From NCBI RefSeq assembly GCF_025370775.1, contig NZ_JAMXEX010000019.1, positions 1 to 46,474 of the forward strand: a stretch of 46,474 nt of DNA, read 5' to 3'. The first letter of the stretch is position 1, and each line of letters begins with the position of its first letter. The stretch is from Ancylothrix sp. D3o (GTDB taxonomy: Bacteria; Cyanobacteriota; Cyanobacteriia; Cyanobacteriales; Oscillatoriaceae). Positions 35,966 to 45,960 of the stretch are shown piece by piece. The notes below the pieces were generated by a model, which did no database searches, was not told the DNA's origin, and worked only from the letters and a program-made list of their open reading frames with translations. The position numbers and the translations under genes are program-made.

Positions 35966-37861
35966 TCAAAGTATTCCTTCCTCCCATATTCCAACGCTGT
36001 CTATTTCTTTATTATGGTAAAAACTATGTGTAGTCATAAGTTCTGCCGTGAGTTCTTCTGTTATATGAGAAGCTAAACCATCTATGCTAATATCCTTTAA
36101 GAATGTCACCAATGGGATTGAAACTTTTAGGCTCATTTCCAATTTACCCTTTAAATCTACTGCCATTAAAGATTCCAGTCCCAACTGATTCAATTTTTGT
36201 TCTGCTGTCAATTCAGATAACGATATTTTCAAAACTTGCGCCAATTCTTTATGCAGATAAGATTGCAAAGCAATCTGTCGTTCTTCTGGAGAAAGCACGC
36301 TCAGGAATTCGCGGCTCATCCCTTCTTTTCGCGCATTTTCTTGTACCAGTGTTTGTAATTTTTCTGAAGATCGTAATTCAGAGCGCAGAATTTTTTTAAG
36401 AACTTTCCCAGTAGGATTCTTGGGAATTGAGTCTACAAATTTAACATGATGAGGGACTTTATAAGCAGCCATTCTTTGAGAACAAAATTCAATAATCTGT
36501 CCTTCTGTAATTTGATACCCATCTTTCAAAATAACGTTAGCTGTAACAATCTCAAATCCTGCATCTAGCACCCCGTAAACAGCTACTTCAGCAATGGCTG
36601 GATGTTGATAAATGACATTTTCCACTTCAGTCGGATAAACTTTTAATCCGAAAACGTTAATCATGTCTTTAACACGATCCACAATGTAGAAAAATCCCTC
36701 CTCATCCATCCGTCCAATATCGCCTGTATAAAACCAACCGTTTTTTATCGCTTCTTGGGTTTCAAAAGGGCGATTCCAATAGCCAAGCATGACATTTGAC
36801 CCTTTAATAACAATTTCCCCCAACTCGCCTGGAGAAACTTGATGACCTTTACTATCAACAATTTTCATTTCTACATTTTCAATAGGAGTGCCAATTGAAC
36901 CGAGTTTATATTTTAGGTCGTGATTGTAGCTAGCAAAAGGTGATGTTTCAGTTAAACCGTAGCCTTCATAAATGACAAAGCCGTACTTATCTTGCCAATT
37001 TTGTGCAACTTCAATTGGCATAGGTGCTGCTGCTGAAAAGTAATAACGCACGCTTGTTATGTCGTAGCTAGAGGTGTCCGTATTCAGCATTTTTATGAAT
37101 ACAGTCGGGACACCAAAAAACATCGTTACTTTACGATCGGCGATAATTTGCAAAATTTCTTCGAGGTCAAAGCGACGGTGCAAGATAATAGTTGCACAAG
37201 CATTCAACCCACTATTGAGAATGGCGTTTTGGCCAAAGCAATGAAACAGAGGTAAGAAAAGTAGCAACCGATCGTTTTGAGAAATCTGGTAACACCGATC
37301 AGCCGAGTAAATATTAGAAACTATATTTCCGTGAGAAAGAGTCGCTCCTTTAGGAAAGCCAGTTGTTCCTGATGTGTAGAGGATACAAGCTGGAGCGTGG
37401 CTATCCATTTCCACAGATCGCGCTTCTTCTGAAGCATTTTCCATTAGTTGCGATAAACTAATTCCTTTATGAGCTTTACCTTCAGCAATCAAAATGTGTT
37501 GAAGTTCGGGTAAGTCTGCTTTTTGTATTTCCTCGCTTTGTAACTCAGTTGTAACGATCGCTTTAGCTGCACAGTCATTGAGAATATAGCTGACTTCAGC
37601 ACTTTTAAGGGTTACATTAACGGAAACAGCAATCCCACCGATTTTGAGAATGGCTAGATAGGAAATAACGAATTCGGGAATATTCGGTAAAAATAAAGCT
37701 ACGCGATCGCCTCTATGAATCCCCAAGTCACGTAATCCATTGGCTACTCGATTAGTGAGTCGATCGAGTTGTTTGTAAGTATAGGATTTATCTTCAAAAA
37801 CCAGAGCAATTTTATCAGGAAATAGGGAGCGGCCCCGTTCTATATGATGAGCAATATTCAT
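35966..37861 (-). CDS. Acyl-CoA/acyl-ACP ligase with C-terminal carrier domain
   Basis: 631 aa from ATG 37861. The frame continues upstream to 37954, but that part would overlap the PAL gene, and the ATG at 37861 has an AGGATGAAAG stretch before it. Residues 1-~530 are an ANL-superfamily adenylating enzyme: ACILYTSGTTGFPKGATLSH, the motif IYEGYGLTETSP, YTGDIGRMDEEGFFYIVDR and the catalytic lysine region NPTGKVLKKILR. A carrier domain follows at ~550-615 with the phosphopantetheine site LGLESLMAVDLKGKL. The enzyme should adenylate a carboxylic acid and load it on its own carrier domain. It lies 14 bp after the PAL gene, so cinnamate or a derivative is the likely substrate. It hands the starter to the NRPS 59 bp downstream, where C1 is probably the acceptor. 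Confidence 0.88.
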   Translation of the reverse strand: MNIAHHIERGRSLFPDKIALVFEDKSYTYKQLDRLTNRVANGLRDLGIHRGDRVALFLPNIPEFVISYLAILKIGGIAVSVNVTLKSAEVSYILNDCAAKAIVTTELQSEEIQKADLPELQHILIAEGKAHKGISLSQLMENASEEARSVEMDSHAPACILYTSGTTGFPKGATLSHGNIVSNIYSADRCYQISQNDRLLLFLPLFHCFGQNAILNSGLNACATIILHRRFDLEEILQIIADRKVTMFFGVPTVFIKMLNTDTSSYDITSVRYYFSAAAPMPIEVAQNWQDKYGFVIYEGYGLTETSPFASYNHDLKYKLGSIGTPIENVEMKIVDSKGHQVSPGELGEIVIKGSNVMLGYWNRPFETQEAIKNGWFYTGDIGRMDEEGFFYIVDRVKDMINVFGLKVYPTEVENVIYQHPAIAEVAVYGVLDAGFEIVTANVILKDGYQITEGQIIEFCSQRMAAYKVPHHVKFVDSIPKNPTGKVLKKILRSELRSSEKLQTLVQENARKEGMSREFLSVLSPEERQIALQSYLHKELAQVLKISLSELTAEQKLNQLGLESLMAVDLKGKLEMSLKVSIPLVTFLKDISIDGLASHITEELTAELMTTHSFYHNKEIDSVGIWEEGIL

Positions 37862-37874
37862 AGAGCTTTCATCC

Positions 37875-39560
37875 TTACTTAAAGCTAGACAAAATTTGAT
37901 AAACGGCAGTAACAATCTTGCCCCCAGAGGCGATATCAGCCGCAATTTGGGCAATGTGTAAGTCTAGCGATTGTTCGTGGTCATTCCAAATGTAAGGACG
38001 GTCAGCAGAAGGAGGGCATCCTAGTACGTTCCGCACTGCCATATATAACTCTCTGGTTGCAGGCGAAAGAGTCTCGCGGGCATCGTAGTGTTCGGCAATT
38101 GTATATGTGCGTAAATCAACAGCTTGCACCCCAAACATGAGAGCGATCGCCATATATCGTTGGAAAATGTCTACGCTTGTTCGGGCTAAATTAGCAGAAG
38201 CAAACCCTTGGCTATTAATATTTTGGTTATATTGTTCGGCGTGGGTCGGAAATCTGTCGGCTATAGAATTTCCGTAAAATGTTAACAATGGCATAATTGA
38301 GTTGCCAGCGATTTGTAGACCTTTTAGCCCCATATTGACAATTCTTTGTGGATTCCCTACTAACGATGGTGGTAATCCATTATTAAATTCTGGAGCAACA
38401 AGAGAGGCAATTTGTACATCCAAATGCTTGGCTAATAAACCGATGTAGTACCGCAACCGATCCATTCCGACACCAATATATTGACCCAAAAAATTACCAC
38501 CGTGATAGCTAGCTTGGTTTTCTACATCTATTAGCGGGTTATCAGTAGCCGAGTTAATTTCTACTTCAATTTGTTTTTGAATTTCTGCAATCCCATCTAC
38601 AATCGGCCCCATGTACTGTGGTAAGCAGCGCAGTGAATAGCGGTCTTGGATGGGATGAGAGCCACGATCATGGTGAGAACCATCTAATTCTTCCCTAATC
38701 AGCCGCGAACCTAAGAGCAAGTCGAGCATTTGGTTGGCAGCCCAGAGTTGACCAGGATGGGGTTTTAGCTTATGGATAAAGGGGTGAAAGGATTGATTAG
38801 TACCATTTAAACCTTGGATAGCTAGGGCATGGACACCCATTGATAGTGCTAATAAAACTTTAGTATCATAAACGCAATTGGTGGCAATACCTGTCATTAC
38901 TGAGGTGCCATTTACCATTGCTAAACCTTCTTTAGGAAGTAACTGCAATCGCTCTAAACCGAGAAGTTCGAGGGCTGTCAGTGCATCCAGTTCTTTTCCA
39001 TTAAAGTCTACGGTATAGCTTGCATCTAAACCAATTAACGCTCCTGTAATGTAGGACAATGGCACCAAATCTCCACTTGCACCAATTGAACCGAATTCAT
39101 ACACATGGGGGGTGACCCCTGCATTGAGGAACTTTGCCATGCGATCGAGCAGTTCGAGCCGAATGCCTGATGCCCCCTGCAAATGCGAATTGAGCCGCAA
39201 AAGCATAGCTGCGCGGGTATCCGCTAGAGGCAACCTTTTTCCTGTTCCTGACTTGAGGAACCATATCAAGTTGTTTTGCAGCAGTGCCGCACATTCGCGT
39301 GAGATCGGAACATTTGCCATACCGCCAAAGCCACTGGTGACACCGTAAATAGGCTGACCCGATTCCACAGCATCCTGAATGTAGTCACAGGATGCTTGTA
39401 CGCCGCCCAGAATATCAGGCGCATCAGTGATGCGTACCTGTACACCGTGACGCGCTACACTAACTACTTCGTTTATAGTCAGAGAGCGATCGCCCACTAC
39501 TAGGGGTTGCTCGGAATTTTCCAAACAGACTTCTTCCAAAGGCATTTTCATACCAACCAT
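37875..39560 (-). CDS. pal: Phenylalanine ammonia-lyase (cyanobacterial type)
   Basis: 561 aa from ATG 39560 (AGGTAGG lies 9 bp upstream); the frame is open to an ATG at 39653, but the extra 31 residues look non-coding. The MIO-forming triad is in GSIGASGDLVPLSYITGALI. Other conserved stretches are PIYGVTSGFGGMANVPISRE (catalytic Tyr loop), MVNGTSVMTGIATNCVYD, NSATDNPLI and QNINSQGFASANLAR. The sequence is very close to the Anabaena/Nostoc PAL I know. The selectivity pair in NNLIWFLKSG is Phe-Leu, which goes with phenylalanine; tyrosine lyases have His in the second place. Product: trans-cinnamate plus ammonia. First gene of the operon that feeds the acyl ligase and NRPS. Confidence 0.93.
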   Translation of the reverse strand: MVGMKMPLEEVCLENSEQPLVVGDRSLTINEVVSVARHGVQVRITDAPDILGGVQASCDYIQDAVESGQPIYGVTSGFGGMANVPISRECAALLQNNLIWFLKSGTGKRLPLADTRAAMLLRLNSHLQGASGIRLELLDRMAKFLNAGVTPHVYEFGSIGASGDLVPLSYITGALIGLDASYTVDFNGKELDALTALELLGLERLQLLPKEGLAMVNGTSVMTGIATNCVYDTKVLLALSMGVHALAIQGLNGTNQSFHPFIHKLKPHPGQLWAANQMLDLLLGSRLIREELDGSHHDRGSHPIQDRYSLRCLPQYMGPIVDGIAEIQKQIEVEINSATDNPLIDVENQASYHGGNFLGQYIGVGMDRLRYYIGLLAKHLDVQIASLVAPEFNNGLPPSLVGNPQRIVNMGLKGLQIAGNSIMPLLTFYGNSIADRFPTHAEQYNQNINSQGFASANLARTSVDIFQRYMAIALMFGVQAVDLRTYTIAEHYDARETLSPATRELYMAVRNVLGCPPSADRPYIWNDHEQSLDLHIAQIAADIASGGKIVTAVYQILSSFK

Positions 39561-39917
39561 GCGTTTAAACCTACCTGCTGTTGGACAATGAACTGTCGAG
39601 TTGCATTGGACATGGAGCTTTTGCCTCTGAGTGCTAGATGTAGAATTGAACAACGGTAGTAAATGCTACTGATTGTGTCCTGGATAGCCGAGCGATCGTC
39701 CTAACAGGATATAATCGCTTTCACTTCCCGTCCGCTTCTGACTACTGGATAGACCTTTGCCAAAGCGATCAGTACGGGCCAACCTAACCCCTTAGCATCC
39801 GACCCCTATCAAAAAAGGGATCTAACCTGAGTTCGACAGCCTCCACACACCTGTCCAAAGAGGTATTTACATTTTCAGCTTGTTATCCTTCTCTAGGATG
39901 CCGATTTTTTTTACAGT

Positions 39918-40271
39918 TGTCACTATCGTTTTGTAAAGACTTGGTAAAGCTTAGCCGATCTTCTATAAAGCTCAAAGCACGTCCTGCCACTTTTTATACG
40001 TCAAACTGCTTCCGTGCAGAGCTTTTCCACTTGTAGAGGAAAAGTACAGTTATTGCTTTGTCAAGCTAGAACACTCTGCACGAAAGCTCTTTAGGACACA
40101 ATCCCGTATTTGGGTTGAATTTCCTTCATAACTTACGCAGCTATTTTATATACAGTGTCTGGATGGGGACACTGGCGCTAACTTGCTTTACTGATAGAGG
40201 GGTTGCGTAACTCTTCTCCTTCATATTTGCTCAACCAAGCTATACCAAGTCTTTACAAAACGATAGTGACA
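39918..40271. mobile_element. 354-bp MITE-like element with 35-bp terminal inverted repeats
   Basis: The left end 39918-39952 and right end 40237-40271 are reverse complements over 35 bp with one mismatch; the outermost bases are TGTCACTATCGTTTTGTAAA. There is no open frame inside. A nested inverted repeat (CGTGCAGAG near 40014 and CTCTGCACG near 40074) lies within it. The 5 bp outside each end (ACAGT, GTCAC) do not form a target duplication. It sits in the 1-kb region between the divergent PAL and hphA genes and may supply or separate promoters. Outside the element, 39561-39917 and 40272-40612 show no gene. Confidence 0.8.
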
Positions 40272-40612
40272 GTCACGAAAGAGAAAAGGTAAATTAGAAT
40301 AGAACTATTGAAAAGACAACCCTCTAATGAGGGACATATAGGTGCTGCTAAATTCACTGTAAATACCTAGTTAGATAGATGCCTGGATACTTATGTTGAA
40401 AAGCTACGCCCCGCATTGCCCTATAACTTGCCACCTAGCTCAAAATTTGCCGCTGGCTACCCATGCAGTTGACCTCACTTCTAAGCTTCTGTGTTGTTCG
40501 CTTACACTACGTCCGCACAAAAGCTTGTGATTAGTTACCCGGTGCTATGCCAGCGTTTTTTGAAAAATTTAATCGCTAGTCGTAAAAATTACTATTTTGG
40601 TGGATAAACAAG

Positions 40613-41797
40613 ATGCCAACACTTCCCTTAATCATTTCTGACGAAACTCTCCGAGATGGCGAACAGCAAGCAGGGCTTTTCTTCCCTTACGAAACTAAAA
40701 AAACTTTAGCTAACCTCATCAGCCAAACCGGAGTCCACCAAATAGACATAATGCCAGCAGTTCACGAAACAGAAGAACATTTACTAAAAACCTTAGTGGC
40801 AGAAGGTAATAGGAGTATTATGATAGCTGCCACAATGATAGGCAAACAATTTATCGACCAGGCTATTGCCTGCGGAGTAGAACGAATAATTCTCTTCTAT
40901 GCCGTTTCAGACCGTCTTTTACTTTCAAGAGATACAGAGGTTCGCAATTTAATAGCACCCCCAGAAAAAATAGAAGAGAACAATCTCTCTAATGAACTTG
41001 TCCGCCACGTCCGCGAGAATATGATTAACAAAGTTTTGGAAAATCTACGCTACGCGACAAGTCCAGAAATTGGTTTAAAAGTAGAGTTTGCCGCCGAAGA
41101 TGCCAGCCGCGCCGATTTTAACTTTTTAGTAGAGTGCATTCGCTCATTCCAACCCTATATCGAACACTTCGTCCTCTGCGATACGATGGGCATCCTCACT
41201 CCAGAAAAAACTTATATATGGGTGCGCGACCTCTTAGAATTAACCAATAATGTAGCTTTGGGAGTGCATTTCCATAATGACTTAGGTATGGCTCTCGAAA
41301 ATACTCTGCAAGCTGTCATCGCGGGAGCTACAATGATTTCAGGCACATTTCTAGGTATCGGCGAACGCGCTGGAAATATCCCACTAGAACAAGTTTTAAA
41401 TGGACTTAGATGGCGCTTTGGAATAGAAGTAGAAGGTATTAACTATCAAGCACTCTCCCAAGTAACAAACTATCTCGACTCTCTAGGAGTTCGTCCCGCT
41501 CCCCCTTACTCTCAAGCCGCCCTTCGTCACGAAAGCGGCATTCATGTAAATGGCTTTTTACGCGACCCCGACAGCTACCACATTTTTCCTCACGTTGAAC
41601 CTGAGATTTGGTTTGGTAAATGCAGTGGAGCCAGCAATTTTCAATACCTGTTCGAGAAACAATTAAACCAACCTCTCTCCTCTCAAGAATATAACCAAAT
41701 GCGAGATAAAATAAAATCCTTGTCTATTCAAGAACAACGCTGTTTCTCCCCTGAAGAGATAGTCTCACTATTCAAACAAGGATTTTTCAATGACTGA
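40613..41797 (+). CDS. hphA: Benzylmalate synthase (IPMS/homocitrate-synthase-like), HphA
   Basis: A 394-aa acyltransferase of the isopropylmalate/homocitrate synthase group. The N-terminal metal and substrate motif is ISDETLRDGEQQAG, the metal ligands are in GVHFHNDLGMALENT and the lid region is PPYSQAALRHESGIHVNG. It is shorter than a leucine-feedback-regulated IPMS and lacks the C-terminal regulatory domain, as expected for a dedicated secondary-metabolism enzyme. By gene order (synthase, dehydrogenase, fused small-large isomerase) it matches HphA of Nostoc punctiforme, which condenses phenylpyruvate with acetyl-CoA to 2-benzylmalate. A GGTGG site lies about 11 bp before the ATG. Substrate assignment rests on synteny and cluster context. 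Confidence 0.85.
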   Translation: MPTLPLIISDETLRDGEQQAGLFFPYETKKTLANLISQTGVHQIDIMPAVHETEEHLLKTLVAEGNRSIMIAATMIGKQFIDQAIACGVERIILFYAVSDRLLLSRDTEVRNLIAPPEKIEENNLSNELVRHVRENMINKVLENLRYATSPEIGLKVEFAAEDASRADFNFLVECIRSFQPYIEHFVLCDTMGILTPEKTYIWVRDLLELTNNVALGVHFHNDLGMALENTLQAVIAGATMISGTFLGIGERAGNIPLEQVLNGLRWRFGIEVEGINYQALSQVTNYLDSLGVRPAPPYSQAALRHESGIHVNGFLRDPDSYHIFPHVEPEIWFGKCSGASNFQYLFEKQLNQPLSSQEYNQMRDKIKSLSIQEQRCFSPEEIVSLFKQGFFND

Positions 41798-42848
41798 GCC
41801 GTATCGCGTGGTAGCACTACCCGGAGAAGGAATCGGGCCAGAAGTAGTAGAAGCTTCCTTAAAAGTTCTTCAGCATTTAGCCCAAATAGAAGGCTTTTCT
41901 TTAGTTATAAATTATGGCTTAATCGGACAACCCGCATTCGAGGAATTTGGAAACTTTTTCCCACCACAAACGGCACAAATATGTGAAGGTTCTGATGGAA
42001 TTATATTCGGAGCAGTGACAAAAGGTGGTATTCTCGAACTCCGCCAACACTTCGACTTCTTTACCAACCTTCGCCCCGTGCGTCCCTTTGCAACTTTATT
42101 GCATAAATCCAGCCTCCAGCCTCAAAAGATTCAAGGACTGGATATCTTGTTCGTGCGGGAACTGGTAAGCGGAATATACTTTGGCCCATCAGGACGAGAG
42201 CAAGACGAAAATGGCTCTTATGGTTATCACACCATGAAATACTACGATTGGCAAATCAGCCGTATTGCTAGAGTCGCTCTCCAAAAGGCTAAAGAACGCC
42301 GAGGTTTACTCACCGTCGCTCACAAGGAAAACGCTCTCCCACAAATCCCTTGGAACCGTTTAGTGCAGGAGGAAGCCAAGTATTTCCCAGATGTTGTCGT
42401 GGAACCGATGTTAGTAGATAACTTAGCTATGCAACTGGTACGGGAGCCAAAGCGATTTGATGTGATTCTAGCTGGAAATCTATTTGGGGATATCCTCAGC
42501 GATATTGGAGGGGCATTGGTAGGTTCCATTGGGCTATTACCCTCTGCTAGTATTAACTATCAAGGATTCGGTCTTTATGAGGCTATACACGGTACAGCAC
42601 CAGATATTGCTGGGAAAGGTATTGCTAATCCTTTAGGAACGATGGGAGCAGTTGTATTAATGCTCCAGCAGTGGGGAGAAACCCATGCTGCTACTCATCT
42701 AACTCAAGCAATAGAAAGAGTTCTAGCTTTGGGCTACCGCACGGGTGACTTAACTCCCCAAGGTGAAGAAATCTTGGTGAATACAGGAACTTTAACTGAA
42801 CTGATAATTCAACAACTATCTGAACTAACTTTAGCAAATAAGGAGTAA
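41790..42848 (+). CDS. hphB: 3-Benzylmalate dehydrogenase (IPMDH-like), HphB
   Basis: A 352-aa NAD-dependent beta-decarboxylating dehydrogenase of the LeuB family. Visible: [20 protein letters not shown] (cofactor region), [11 protein letters not shown] (substrate-binding arginines), [12 protein letters not shown], the catalytic Lys/Tyr region [14 protein letters not shown], the metal-ligand loop [18 protein letters not shown], and [20 protein letters not shown] (NAD loop). Its ATG lies 8 bp inside the end of hphA (ATGACTGA), so translation is coupled. Oxidative decarboxylation of 3-benzylmalate would give the keto acid of homophenylalanine; an ordinary aminotransferase elsewhere would finish the amino acid. 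A primary leucine role is less likely in this context. Confidence 0.85.
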   Translation: MTEPYRVVALPGEGIGPEVVEASLKVLQHLAQIEGFSLVINYGLIGQPAFEEFGNFFPPQTAQICEGSDGIIFGAVTKGGILELRQHFDFFTNLRPVRPFATLLHKSSLQPQKIQGLDILFVRELVSGIYFGPSGREQDENGSYGYHTMKYYDWQISRIARVALQKAKERRGLLTVAHKENALPQIPWNRLVQEEAKYFPDVVVEPMLVDNLAMQLVREPKRFDVILAGNLFGDILSDIGGALVGSIGLLPSASINYQGFGLYEAIHGTAPDIAGKGIANPLGTMGAVVLMLQQWGETHAATHLTQAIERVLALGYRTGDLTPQGEEILVNTGTLTELIIQQLSELTLANKE

Positions 42849-42856
42849 GAAAACGT

Positions 42857-44584
42857 ATGAAAATAGAACCGAAAGTGTTAAATCTTGGAGATGATATTAA
42901 TACCGATGATATTATACCAGCTAAACGGTGTACGACTGCCGACCCAGAGTATTTAAAACAGTATGCTTTTGAACATTTGATTGGTGAAGGTAATCTTCTC
43001 GGCTATGACGAAATTGTAGCAGGACACAATTTCGGCTGCGGTTCTAGTAGAGAAAATGCGCCTATTGCGATTAAAGCTGCGGGTATTAAAAAAGTTCGCG
43101 CTCATTCTTTTGCAGAGATATTTTACCGCAATAGTATCAATATTGGTCTAACACTAGAAATTGATTCCCAAACTCAAGGTAATCCAGTCGTTGAAGCGAT
43201 TGTGAGTGCAGGGGGTTTAATTCCTTTTAACCAAAAGCGCCAAAAAGGTGAAATTTCTCTTCCTAAAAGTGCCACTTCTGCTAGAGTAATGACTATGGCT
43301 GAAAAACTTTTAGCACGCGCTTCTGGGAACGATTACGTACAGCCGGGAGAAACAGTTTTTGTTAAGGTCGATTTAGCGATGTCTCACGATGCTGTAGCTG
43401 CACCTGTTGCTAAGGTTTTTTACAAACATTTTGGGGAAAATGCTAAACTTTGGGATGCCAATCGGGTTGTTTTAGTAGCGGATCACTTTATTCAAGTTAA
43501 CGATCTGCGAGTAGACCCGAAAGCTACTTTACAATATTCGGAAATGGTGCAGTTTGCGCGATCGCAAGGTTGTCATTTATTAGATGTCGTTTCGCCTGGA
43601 GAAGCGGCGGGTATTTGCCACGTTTTACTGCCGGAAAAGGGTTTTATTCGTCCAGGTACAATCGTAGCAGGAACGGATTCTCACACTTGCACTTATGGGG
43701 CATTTGGCTGTTTTTCCACTGGTGTGGGAACGACGGATATGGCGAATATATTTGCAATGGGGGATATGTGGGTGCGAGTTCCTTCCACTCTACTTTTTCA
43801 ACTGGAAGGAACTTTGCCTAAATATATTACTGCTAAGGATATTATGCTGTTTATCCTGGGCAAAATCGGCTGCGATGGTGCTGTGGGTAAGGTGATGGAA
43901 TTTCGAGGCAGTATTATCGAGCGAATGCCTATGGAAGAACGAATGACTTTATCTAATATGGCGATCGAGTGTGGTGCAATGTGCGGGTTAATTGCTCCTG
44001 ATGCCACAACTCGCCAATATTTGCAAAGCTGCGGTCAAGATTTATTTGAGGAAGTTGTTAGTGATTCGGATGCTGATTATGAAGAAATTTATCGATTTGA
44101 TTTTAGCGATTTAGAATCACAGGTGGCTTGTCCTCCTAAACCCGATCAAGTAGTTGGAATTAGTGCGTTAGGAGAAGTAACTATTACTAAGGCTTTTATT
44201 GGTTCTTGCACGGGGGGAAAACTTTTCGATTTGGCGCAAGCTGCTGAGGTACTTAAAGGCCGTCATCTAGCTCCTGGCGTGAGTCTTTTTATTGTGCCAG
44301 CTTCTTTAGAGGTGCGTCAAAAGGCTGAGAGTTTAGGATATATGCAAATTTTTGCTGCGGCGGGAGCGACTGTTCTCAAATCAGGTTGTGGTGCTTGTAT
44401 TAATGCTGGACTTGGGGTGTTAGATAAGGAGGAAACGGGGGTTTATGCCACTAATCGTAATTTTAAAGGACGAAGTGGCGATCCAACGGCGAAGAATTAT
44501 TTAGCTTCTCCTCGCGTGGTGGCTATTTCGGCGGTTGAGGGGAGAATTAGTGATCGACTCTCAGCTAAGCAGACGCAAAGATAG
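42857..44584 (+). CDS. hphCD: Fused benzylmalate isomerase (LeuD-like + LeuC-like), HphCD
   Basis: A 575-aa single-chain isomerase. Residues 1-~160 are the small, swivel domain (LeuD-like): [14 protein letters not shown] and [20 protein letters not shown]. Residues ~165-575 are the large [4Fe-4S] part (LeuC-like): [32 protein letters not shown] and the three cluster cysteines in [14 protein letters not shown] and [14 protein letters not shown], all present. The order here is small then large. In most bacteria these are two polypeptides; a fused form is described for the homophenylalanine pathway of Nostoc punctiforme. It starts 8 bp after hphB. Expected reaction: 2-benzylmalate to 3-benzylmalate. 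Confidence 0.88.
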   Translation: MKIEPKVLNLGDDINTDDIIPAKRCTTADPEYLKQYAFEHLIGEGNLLGYDEIVAGHNFGCGSSRENAPIAIKAAGIKKVRAHSFAEIFYRNSINIGLTLEIDSQTQGNPVVEAIVSAGGLIPFNQKRQKGEISLPKSATSARVMTMAEKLLARASGNDYVQPGETVFVKVDLAMSHDAVAAPVAKVFYKHFGENAKLWDANRVVLVADHFIQVNDLRVDPKATLQYSEMVQFARSQGCHLLDVVSPGEAAGICHVLLPEKGFIRPGTIVAGTDSHTCTYGAFGCFSTGVGTTDMANIFAMGDMWVRVPSTLLFQLEGTLPKYITAKDIMLFILGKIGCDGAVGKVMEFRGSIIERMPMEERMTLSNMAIECGAMCGLIAPDATTRQYLQSCGQDLFEEVVSDSDADYEEIYRFDFSDLESQVACPPKPDQVVGISALGEVTITKAFIGSCTGGKLFDLAQAAEVLKGRHLAPGVSLFIVPASLEVRQKAESLGYMQIFAAAGATVLKSGCGACINAGLGVLDKEETGVYATNRNFKGRSGDPTAKNYLASPRVVAISAVEGRISDRLSAKQTQR

Positions 44585-45028
44585 TAAAGCTATTACAAAC
44601 CGCAAAGTAGCACTTCAAACCAGCATCTGGTAAAGATTACAGTTATTTTTTCGTTCATTACCTGCCTGTGCCCTGCCAATATTTAGTTCGCACAGCAGAA
44701 TATGGACTATACTTTGCCGTAGGGACTGAAAGAGAAGCGGAAACTTCTACCACTTAAAGCTTTCTCTCTAGTTCTTAACAGGCTGGAATTTTAGCAAACA
44801 AGCTGGCTTTTTACGAGATAACTAATATTCACTTTTCTTAAGATACCTACTGTTCTCCAATAGCCCATCTCTCAATTATGGAGGAATAAGGCATCAATTC
44901 TTTACCTGGTAAAAGTCTTAATTGCTAATTTGCGGTCGAAAGTAGCTTCGCTATTTCTAGGCCAAATAGTATAATTTTTTGCGTTAAAAGAGGTATTAAT
45001 TTTATGTTGCAGTTACCCTAAATTCATC
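44585..45028. other. Intergenic stretch after hphCD
   Basis: Convergent end between hphCD and the HTH gene. One plus-strand run ending near 44757 reads EYGLYFAVGTEREAETSTT and may be a coding remnant, but it has no start. I see no clear hairpin plus T-run terminator. Confidence 0.25.
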
Positions 45029-45709
45029 TCATCGGGAATTCTGATGAATTTTGATTGTACCATCAGGTAACTTTTCAACTGAATCTATTTCTCCTAATTT
45101 ATCTTGAAAAGTGGCTAGACCCCACATTGACACTTGAAAAAGCTTTTCTACAGATAACAATTCCATTAATTGAAAAACAGCATTTACAACAGACGCTTCA
45201 TCTGAAGGCTTTACTTGGAATACTAAACTATCTTCTTCCGGTTCAGTTTCTTCTGCTAGAACCTCCGAAGCTTTTGCCACACTACTTATCCCTTCCTGCG
45301 GCCCTAATTTCTCTTGAACCAAATTAGACTTTTCTAACAAGGACTGGATGCTAGAGTCTGGTGAGTTTGAGGGAACGCTGTTAGATTCAGGGGAGTGGTT
45401 TTGCCGGGGAAACTGTAAACGGTCTAAAAAATCAGTTCCTAATTGGCCACTAAGGTATTCTTCTAATTCAATAACTGAACAGCCCAGAGCTAGGGCTAAC
45501 TTTCTAACACTATCTCGACGAATCAACTGCTCTCCAAGTGTCCATCTGCCTACAGAATCATTAGAAACTTGTTCTCGGCTACCTTTTGAACGAAGAGTTT
45601 GTGTTAAATACCGAGCAATAGCAGCATTTGAAGGATCTGGTAGGTGATCCTTCAAGTATTCAAATAGCTTTGCTTGCTGGTTACGTCGCAATGAATCAGA
45701 ACGATCCAA
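45029..45709 (-). CDS. HTH transcriptional regulator, cyanobacterial type
   Basis: 226 aa from a TTG start (LRRNQQAKLFEYLKDHLPDP follows shortly); GGGG lies about 12 bp upstream. Residues ~10-95 are an Xre-like helix-turn-helix region (SNDSVGRWTLGEQLIRRDSV, RKLALALGCSVIELEEYLSG). A Ser/Pro/Glu-rich linker runs ~105-165. A C-terminal ~60-residue region (VFQVKPSDEASVVNAVFQLM, LLSVEKLFQVSMWGLATFQD) looks like a small helical sensor or dimer domain. Such orphan regulators are common in filamentous cyanobacteria, with unknown ligands. The 10-bp direct repeats at 45845-45870 could be its operator. Confidence 0.7.
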   Translation of the reverse strand: MDRSDSLRRNQQAKLFEYLKDHLPDPSNAAIARYLTQTLRSKGSREQVSNDSVGRWTLGEQLIRRDSVRKLALALGCSVIELEEYLSGQLGTDFLDRLQFPRQNHSPESNSVPSNSPDSSIQSLLEKSNLVQEKLGPQEGISSVAKASEVLAEETEPEEDSLVFQVKPSDEASVVNAVFQLMELLSVEKLFQVSMWGLATFQDKLGEIDSVEKLPDGTIKIHQNSR

Positions 45710-45803
45710 AACTTTACAATCCCCTAAACTATTGATTTCTAAGGACTTTAGACTGATTGCCTCACAGAGAGAGAAAATTTACGAGACTTTACATAAAAGT
45801 AGG

Positions 45804-45831
45804 TTGACTTTAAATGCAAGAGAACTATAAT
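45804..45831 (+). promoter_or_regulatory. Strong sigma70-type promoter reading rightward
   Basis: TTGACT at 45804-45809 and TATAAT at 45826-45831 with a 16-bp spacer. It lies about 100 bp upstream of, and divergent from, the HTH gene, and drives the hairpin region and possibly the frame at 46227. Confidence 0.65.
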
Positions 45832-45837
45832 AAGAGC

Positions 45838-45960
45838 ATCCGATAATACGAGTATCATAGAATACGAGTAGTTTCGGAGCAGTGTTTTCTGCTTTGGAGA
45901 AAGCAGGTCTTATTCAGTCCGCAATTTTTGCAAGCTGAACTAGCACCCTAAATTTTCTCC
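45838..45960 (+). ncRNA. Candidate small RNA or leader after the rightward promoter
   Basis: The predicted transcript starts about 45838. It contains a tight hairpin CTGCTTT GGAG AAAGCAG (45889-45906), then a short GCAATTTTTGC stem. No open frame with a ribosome site is found over this stretch. It could be an independent small RNA or a 5' leader of the frame at 46227. I do not recognise it as 6S RNA, tmRNA or Yfr1. Confidence 0.3.
45845..45870. promoter_or_regulatory. 10-bp direct repeats, possible operator
   Basis: AATACGAGTA at 45845-45854 and again at 45861-45870, 16 bp apart start to start. They are placed just downstream of the -10 box, where a bound regulator would block transcription. 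Confidence 0.45.

Noticed and set aside
40613-44584. Primary leucine biosynthesis operon
   Set aside because: The synthase lacks the regulatory domain, the isomerase is a fused single chain, and the genes adjoin PAL and an NRPS; the homophenylalanine pathway explains this better.
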